From assembly GCF_024171765.1 (NCBI RefSeq), contig NZ_JAMTCI010000001.1, positions 62,001 to 126,000 on the forward strand: a stretch of DNA of 64,000 nucleotides. Direction: 5' to 3'. Shown in pieces: positions 59,175 through 64,000 of the stretch; the first letter of the stretch is position 1, and each line of letters starts with the position of its first letter. Both the position numbers and the translations under genes were made by a program. The notes under the pieces were generated by a model, which was not told the DNA's origin, did not search any database, and saw only the letters and a list, made by a program, of their open reading frames with translations. The stretch comes from Williamsia deligens (lineage in GTDB: Bacteria; Actinomycetota; Actinomycetes; Mycobacteriales; Mycobacteriaceae).

Positions 59175-60648
59175 CCTTCTCGCGCACCGGCGCGTTCTCG
59201 CTGCGCGCCGGTGTGCGGAGGAAGCTCACGATCACGATCAACGCGATCCCGAGGACGCCCGCGACGGTGAACACCGTCCGCACGCCCTCGGCGATCGCGT
59301 CGTCGGCTGCCGCGGGCGTCGCGCGGTCCCCGGAGGCGACCACGGTCATCACGGTGACGAACAGTGCGGTCCCGGTGGCGCCGGCGACCTGCTGGAACGT
59401 GCCGAGTGCCGCCGAGCCGTGCGAGTACCGTTCCGGCGCAACAGATCCCAGAGCCAGGGTCATCAGTGGGGTGAACGTGGCCGCGAGCCCCAGGCACAGC
59501 ATCATGTTCGAACCGATCAACCACCACACGGTCGTCGACGAGTCCACCACCGATAGCGACCACACGCCCGCGGTGATGGCCACGGCACCCGGGATCACCA
59601 GCAGCCGGGGGCCGCGGAGGTCGTAGACGCGCCCGATGACCGGGGCGGTCAGACCCATCAGCAACCCACCCGGCAACGTGACGAGGCCGGTGGTGAACGG
59701 ACTGAAGCCGAGGACCGTCTGCGCGAAGTAGGGCACGACGATGAACGTCCCCATCATCGTGGCCATCGCCACCACCATCGCCAGGATCGACAGCGAGAAC
59801 GTCCCACTGGCGAACACCCGGAGATCGAGCAGTGCGCGGTCCTCCCGCGCGAGCAGCAGCTGCCGGGCGACGAACGCGGCGAGGGCGAGCGCGCCGACCG
59901 TGAACGGAATCCACAGGGGCACGGCCACAGCGTGATCGGCGGCCTCACCGATGCCGGCCAGGCCGTACACCAGACCACCGAAACCGAGCACGGCCAGCGG
60001 CACCGACAGCAGGTCGATCGGCGAGGAACTCGTCGTCCCCACCGGTCGGACGGCCACGATGCCGACGACGAGGGCCGCCGCCGCGATGGGGCCGACGACG
60101 CCGAAGATCCACCGCCAGCCGAGGTTGTTCAGCACGAGCCCGGACAGGGTCGGTCCGAGTGCGGGGGCCACGGCGATGACGACCGAGATGTTGCCCATCA
60201 TGACGCCGCGTCGGTGCTCGGGCACCACGGTCATCACCGTGGTCATCAGCAACGGCAGCATGATCGCGGTACCGACGGCCTGGATGACGCGGGCCACCAG
60301 CAGCACCTCGAACCCCGGTGCCACGAACGCGACCGCCGTCCCGAGGGTGAACGCCGACATCGCGACGATGAACAGCCTGCGGGTGCCGTGCCGCTGGATG
60401 AGGAATCCCGTCAGCGGGATCACGACGGCCATCGTGAGCATGAACGCCGTCGTCAACCACTGCCCGACGCTGGGCGGGACGCCCAGATCGCGCTGGAGCA
60501 CCGGGACCGCGACGCTCATCACGGTCTCGTTGAGGATCACCACGAACGTGGCGATGAGCAGCACGGCGATCACCACCACGTGCTCCCGCGACAGGCGGTC
60601 GTCGGCGATCGTCGGCGGTGTGCCGGGTGGCGTCTGCGCCACGGTCAT
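59167..60648 (-). CDS. MFS drug efflux transporter, DHA2 type
   Basis: 493 residues with about 14 membrane segments. NETVMSVAVPVLQRDLGVPPSVGQWLTTAFML is the helix 1-2 signature, IQRHGTRRLF motif A, APALGPTLSGLVLNNLGWRWIF motif C and drug-efflux loop. ATG 60648 with GAGAGGAC upstream. No regulator gene is adjacent. Substrates cannot be predicted. Confidence 0.88.
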   Translation of the reverse strand: MTVAQTPPGTPPTIADDRLSREHVVVIAVLLIATFVVILNETVMSVAVPVLQRDLGVPPSVGQWLTTAFMLTMAVVIPLTGFLIQRHGTRRLFIVAMSAFTLGTAVAFVAPGFEVLLVARVIQAVGTAIMLPLLMTTVMTVVPEHRRGVMMGNISVVIAVAPALGPTLSGLVLNNLGWRWIFGVVGPIAAAALVVGIVAVRPVGTTSSSPIDLLSVPLAVLGFGGLVYGLAGIGEAADHAVAVPLWIPFTVGALALAAFVARQLLLAREDRALLDLRVFASGTFSLSILAMVVAMATMMGTFIVVPYFAQTVLGFSPFTTGLVTLPGGLLMGLTAPVIGRVYDLRGPRLLVIPGAVAITAGVWSLSVVDSSTTVWWLIGSNMMLCLGLAATFTPLMTLALGSVAPERYSHGSAALGTFQQVAGATGTALFVTVMTVVASGDRATPAAADDAIAEGVRTVFTVAGVLGIALIVIVSFLRTPARSENAPVREKVS

Positions 60649-60816
60649 GGCCGGGTCCTCTCGGCGTCGTCATCAGCCTGGGTCGGGATGGGTCATGGGT
60701 ACAGACCCGACGCCACCGTGGAACTCATCGCCCGCGGCAGGAGTGCGACGCACGACGTGCGACGACGGTAACAACCGACCCGGGCATCTGCGACGGCATT
60801 TCGGTGCCCGACGAGA

Positions 60817-60848
60817 ACAGCCCCGCACCGGTGTCGGTGCGGGGCTGT
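60817..60848. terminator. terminator after the Bax-inhibitor-1 gene
   Basis: ACAGCCCCGCACCG (60817-60830) and its exact complement (60835-60848) form a 14-bp stem with a GTGT loop, 35 bp past the stop of the minus-strand gene. The remaining gap to 60648 shows no other feature. Confidence 0.8.
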
Positions 60849-60883
60849 GGAACCTGTCGCCGGTGGATCCCGGCGCCCGGGGG

Positions 60884-61750
60884 TCAGTCCTGGTTGAAGT
60901 AGCTCAGCAGGCGCAGGATCTCGACGTACAGCCAGACCAGGGTGACGGTCAGGCCGAGGGCGATGCCCCAGGCCGCCCGGGCGGGCGCACCGGCGCGGAT
61001 GAGGCGGTCCGCCGAGTCGAAGTCGACGAGGAAGCTGAAGGCCGCCAGGCCGATGCAGAACAGCGAGAAGATGATCGCGATCGGGCCGCCGTCGTAGAGA
61101 CCCAGTCCGGAGCCGCCGTTGAAGAACCCGACGACGAGGTTGCCCAGGATCAGGACGATGACGCCCATCATGGCCGCGAACAGCATCCGCGTGAAGCGGG
61201 GCGTGACGCGGATGGCGCCCGTCTTGTAGACGACGAGCATGCCCGCGAACACACCGAACGTGCCCAGGACCGCCTGACCGATGAGGACGCCCGCGGACAC
61301 ACCGCTCACGGCGAGGTTGGCGAAGACGAACGAGACGGCACCGACGAAGAGGCCCTCGAGCACCGCGTAGGAGAGGACGATCGCAGGGTTGTCCTGCTTG
61401 CGTCCGAAGCTGGCGATCATCACCAGCACGAACCCGCCGATGGCGCCCACGAGGAGCAGCGGCATCGCCAGCGCGACGTTCTGATGGACCAGGAAGTAGG
61501 ACACGACCGACGACAGGATCAGGACGCCGAGGGTCATCGCCGTCTTGGTGACGACGTCGTCGATGGTCAGCGCACGGGATCCGACCGGCTGCCCGGGGCG
61601 TGCGTACGGATCGACCTGCTGGGGCTGGCCCGCCTGGGTGTACATGGTCTGGCCGGCGCCCGCCATCCCGGTTCCGAAACCGGCATAGCCCCCGGCCTTC
61701 TGGTTGTCGCGGACGACGCCGCGCATCACCGGATTGCTGCTCTCTCGCAC
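60884..61750 (-). CDS. Bax inhibitor-1/YccA family membrane protein
   Basis: 288 residues. A Gly/Gln/Pro-rich cytoplasmic N-terminus (about 1-65, GYAGFGTGMAGAGQTMYTQAGQPQQVDPYARPG) is followed by seven membrane segments of the BI-1 type, with the late conserved region FSLFCIGLAAFSFLVDFDSADRLIRAGAP carrying the Asp pair of the pH sensor seen in bacterial BI-1 channels. Probable Ca2+/H+-linked membrane protein. GTG 61750 has GAAAGGAC 8 nt upstream. Confidence 0.88.
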   Translation of the reverse strand: MRESSNPVMRGVVRDNQKAGGYAGFGTGMAGAGQTMYTQAGQPQQVDPYARPGQPVGSRALTIDDVVTKTAMTLGVLILSSVVSYFLVHQNVALAMPLLLVGAIGGFVLVMIASFGRKQDNPAIVLSYAVLEGLFVGAVSFVFANLAVSGVSAGVLIGQAVLGTFGVFAGMLVVYKTGAIRVTPRFTRMLFAAMMGVIVLILGNLVVGFFNGGSGLGLYDGGPIAIIFSLFCIGLAAFSFLVDFDSADRLIRAGAPARAAWGIALGLTVTLVWLYVEILRLLSYFNQD

Positions 61751-61894
61751 CGCAGTGGTCCTTTCGTGTCCTGCCCGTCCGGCCGGCGGCCGGTACCTGA
61801 CAGATGCGTTCACCGAGTCCAACGACAGGGCCGTCGGAGAGGTTCCCGCCCGACTTTACTTGCTCTTGACCTTCGGCGCTGCGAAGCGTGTCCG

Positions 61895-63043
61895 TCAGAG
61901 GTGCGCGGCGTCAGCGGGGTCACACGCCAGGGCGAAGCCGCGGTCGAAGGCACGCAGCCGGTCGCCCTCCACGTCGTAGACATGTCGCGTGAGAACGTCG
62001 CGCAGTTCGGGCAGGACCCGGCCCGAGAGGCGCAGCACCCGGGGGACCACACGCGCGGGCATCTCCGCGCAGAGACGGTCGATCGCGGTGGTGTAGACCT
62101 TAGCCACGTCGAGGTAGTCGGATCGAAACTCCCGGTAGTCCCGGCCCTCGTCGGCGACCGCGAGATAGGCCTCGGCCAGTGCCCGCGGCATGTCCTCGGC
62201 CATGTGGGCCTGACAGGCGGCGGTGATCCCCGCCGCGACGTCACGGAACGACCGCGGGTTCGGGTTCTCCTCGCACGTCCCCCACGCCTCGCGCCAGGAC
62301 CGCGCGACGGCACCGCCGGAGCGGTAGGCGTGCAGCGTGGAGACATGACGGCGGTGCAGCACGCACGCGAGGCGCAGCATCCATTCCGGCTCGGAGAACC
62401 GACCGGCATCGATCGCCCGGAGCAGCTCCTCGGTCGTCAGGGCGCAGAGCCGGGCGAACCAGTACTTCGGGTCGGCGTCGCGCGCCAGTTCCTCCGCGAG
62501 GAGCTGCTGATGCCCGAGATACCGCTGCAACTCGGGCCGCAGCGCGACGACCCCACCGGCCGACGGGCGACGACGCCGTCGGTACGGCAGCGGCTGCGGC
62601 GTGGACTGGACCAACTTGGACCGGGCCGACAGCCCCTCCAGGGAACGCTCGATCGACCGACGCAACCGCGGCTCGACCAGCGGCCCCACGGTCGGCGCGA
62701 AGTCGACGTTCACCGTGTACCGGACCGCACAACCGACTGCGGTCGGTTCGATCTCGACGTGGCAGGTGTACTCCCGCAACAGCGGAGAACTCTTGTAGAT
62801 GCGGTAGGCGAACTGCGTGGGCTCCTCGGCGTGGGTCACCACCTCGCTGACCCAGGGCCGGGTCGGCAGGCCCACCTTGACCTCACGGGTCGCGCCGGGG
62901 CGGTCGAAACGACCGTCTCCCCCGGTGTCGCGGGCGATGGTGAGACCGGTCGACCACTCGTTCTTCACGGCGGGGTCGGTGAGCAGCCGCCACGCCTGCT
63001 CGGCACTGCAGTCGAGATCGGCAGCCAGATCGAAACGTGTCAT
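61895..63043 (-). CDS. SRPBCC (START-like) domain fused to a DUF5995-like domain
   Basis: 382 residues. N-terminal ~150 residues are an SRPBCC lipid/polyketide-binding fold (FDLAADLDCSAEQAWRLLTDPAVKNEWSTGL, VSEVVTHAEEPTQFAYRIY, GCAVRYTVNVDFAPTVGPLVEPRLRRSIERSLEGLSA). After a basic linker (PYRRRRRP) a helical domain follows with ACQAHMAEDMPRALAEAYLAV, close to the AHINYDLPLAL motif of DUF5995. No catalytic motif known. ATG 63043 chosen because the SRPBCC fold starts there; ATG 63088 is an alternative. Confidence 0.72.
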   Translation of the reverse strand: MTRFDLAADLDCSAEQAWRLLTDPAVKNEWSTGLTIARDTGGDGRFDRPGATREVKVGLPTRPWVSEVVTHAEEPTQFAYRIYKSSPLLREYTCHVEIEPTAVGCAVRYTVNVDFAPTVGPLVEPRLRRSIERSLEGLSARSKLVQSTPQPLPYRRRRRPSAGGVVALRPELQRYLGHQQLLAEELARDADPKYWFARLCALTTEELLRAIDAGRFSEPEWMLRLACVLHRRHVSTLHAYRSGGAVARSWREAWGTCEENPNPRSFRDVAAGITAACQAHMAEDMPRALAEAYLAVADEGRDYREFRSDYLDVAKVYTTAIDRLCAEMPARVVPRVLRLSGRVLPELRDVLTRHVYDVEGDRLRAFDRGFALACDPADAAHL

Positions 63044-63339
63044 GGTCGCTGTCCACAGTTGTCGTTCGCTTGTACGAGGTCGGCTCATCGTGCCGTCCCA
63101 GCACCCCTGGGTCAAGAGGTACGAGGGCCGCGTCCCCGCACGTGACCTCGGACACGACAGTTCCACAGACCCGCGACGCGGTCGAGGAGAACCCGCAGGT
63201 TGGTGACGGGTCACCTATGGACATGTCCGGCGGGACTGTCAGGATGGGCTCGGCAGGGCATCCTGCGTGGGCTTCACCGCGACGCCGACGAGGGAGCCAC
63301 TGCTTTACGCAACAAATGATGTGTGATGTGAAACCATCC

Positions 63340-63413
63340 GCCCCCATAGCCCAATTGGCAGAGGCAGCGGACTTAAAATCCGCCGAGTGTCGGTTCGAGT
63401 CCGACTGGGGGCA
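63340..63413 (+). tRNA. tRNA-Leu(UAA), class I-like variable arm
   Basis: 74 nt without encoded CCA (followed by CCC). Acceptor GCCCCCA/TGGGGGC pairs fully; anticodon stem GCGGA/TCCGC with loop CTTAAAA gives anticodon TAA at 63374-63376; T arm GTCGG/CCGAC with TTCGAGT. The D stem has only three pairs (GCC/GGC), as in Leu/Ser tRNAs. However, the variable region is 5 nt (63384-63388), while bacterial tRNA-Leu normally has a long variable arm. Confidence 0.9.
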
Positions 63414-63428
63414 CCCGTGCACCACCCG

Positions 63429-64000
63429 TCAGTGGACACCGACCGGCGCCAGCGCCTCCCGAAGCCGGTCCGGGCCTGCACCCCCGCGGAGTCCGCGCAT
63501 CATCACGACGCACCCGAGCGCCGACAGCACCGTCGCCGACGAGTACAGCGCCACATAGCCGACCGCGTCGCCGACGATCCCGGCGGCGAACCCGGCCACG
63601 CCCTGGACGACGACGACCGCCGAGGCGAGCAGGGTGTAGTCCGTCCCCGCGAAGGCGCGATCCGCGGAGTCCATCATCAGCGCGAACACCGCGACCGTCG
63701 CGATCCCGCCGCACACGTGCTCCCCCACCGTGGCCACGACGATCATCGGGAGACCGCCGAGATCGGCGGCCGCCGCGACGAACGCGACCAGCGCCGCGGA
63801 CTGGGCGATCCCACCCACGAGCAACGCCGTCGGTCGTCCGACCCGGAAGGCGAGCAGTCCGCCGAGTGCGGCACCGACGAGAGCGGCACCCGAGGACACC
63901 GCCCCGTCGAGCAGGGCGATCTGTCGCAGGGTCAGCCCCAGGTCGGACAGGAACGGCCCGACGAGCGCCGACCCCATGGAGTTGCCGAACTTGTACGCGG
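63429..64000 (-). CDS. MFS transporter, AmpG/RhtX-like (5' truncated by window edge)
   Basis: The visible 190 residues are the C-terminal half; the frame stays open through the right edge (AYKFGNSMGSALVGPFLSDLGLT). The motif FGNSMGSALVGPFLSDLG and LIGDAVGY-type repeats resemble AmpG-like permeases and siderophore/rhizobactin uptake transporters. About six membrane segments are seen. The ATG at 63977 is internal. It ends 16 bp after the tRNA on the opposite strand. Confidence 0.8.
   Translation of the reverse strand, partial: AYKFGNSMGSALVGPFLSDLGLTLRQIALLDGAVSSGAALVGAALGGLLAFRVGRPTALLVGGIAQSAALVAFVAAAADLGGLPMIVVATVGEHVCGGIATVAVFALMMDSADRAFAGTDYTLLASAVVVVQGVAGFAAGIVGDAVGYVALYSSATVLSALGCVVMMRGLRGGAGPDRLREALAPVGVH

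Noticed and set aside
59951-63145. Very long open frame on the plus strand across three minus-strand genes
   Set aside because: Same reason: composition-driven frame that crosses a strong terminator and three well-supported genes.
63340-64000. tRNA as integration site of a mobile element
   Set aside because: No integrase, no direct repeat of the tRNA 3' end and no composition change was seen in the visible 600 bases.

Overview
This is chromosomal DNA of a high-GC actinobacterium of the order Mycobacteriales (mycolata). Evidence is the mycothiol S-conjugate amidase, the sigD/rsdA and whiB3 loci, a His-tailed GroEL1, a lipid-droplet protein with PAKKA-like repeats, and gene order that follows Mycobacterium tuberculosis closely. 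The sequence is more like Gordonia/Williamsia/Rhodococcus relatives than Mycobacterium itself (inference; no search was run). Genes are dense, many overlap by 4 bp (ATGA/GTGA), and many transcription units look leaderless.

Layout. Bases 58-27076 follow the M. tuberculosis block Rv3410c-Rv3446c: guaB3-guaB2, a DUF5319 gene, rsdA-sigD, a TPR-like gene, whiB3, groES-groEL1 under CIRCE control, a MarR/efflux pair, the overlapping set alr/hydrolase/tsaE/tsaB/rimI/tsaD, nnrD, glmS, a nucleophile-less alpha/beta hydrolase, an EspC-like cassette, a HAD phosphatase with glmM, rplM-rpsI, and one type VII secretion-associated gene. Expected ESX-4 core genes are missing from that position. Seven bases later a second block begins (27084-59174), matching Rv1110 to about Rv1074c: ispH, lipid-droplet protein, xseA-xseB, DUF4245, glpX, fumC, a secreted glycoside hydrolase, an L,D-transpeptidase-like protein, phoH2, phoD, a desA2-like gene, glyA, a DUF885 protein, coaA, uppS, hlyIII, an HTH regulator/SDR pair, aroG, mca, DUF4307, an LppP/LprE-like lipoprotein, yhhQ, greA, a frameshifted ilvA, metB, cbs, an SGNH hydrolase and fadA3. 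The right end has an MFS pump, a Bax-inhibitor-1 protein, an SRPBCC-DUF5995 protein, a tRNA-Leu(UAA) and a truncated MFS gene.

Functions are mostly housekeeping: guanine nucleotides, tRNA t6A (tsaB/tsaD/tsaE), cell-wall precursors (alr, glmS, glmM, uppS), ribosomal proteins, chaperones, central carbon (glpX, fumC), one-carbon and sulfur amino acids (glyA, metB, cbs), aromatic amino acids (aroG), CoA (coaA) and mycothiol detoxification (mca).

Most unusual signal: three intergenic repeat arrays (13468-13642, 32321-32511, 33998-34146) share one architecture but not sequence. Each has a 6-12 bp core repeated every 21, 20 or 19 bp, which then turns head-to-head into inverted copies at the same period. 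Other points of interest are a Tyr/Trp/Phe leader peptide plus terminator in front of aroG, the disrupted ilvA, a UAA-anticodon tRNA with a short variable arm, and several conserved proteins with degenerate active sites.
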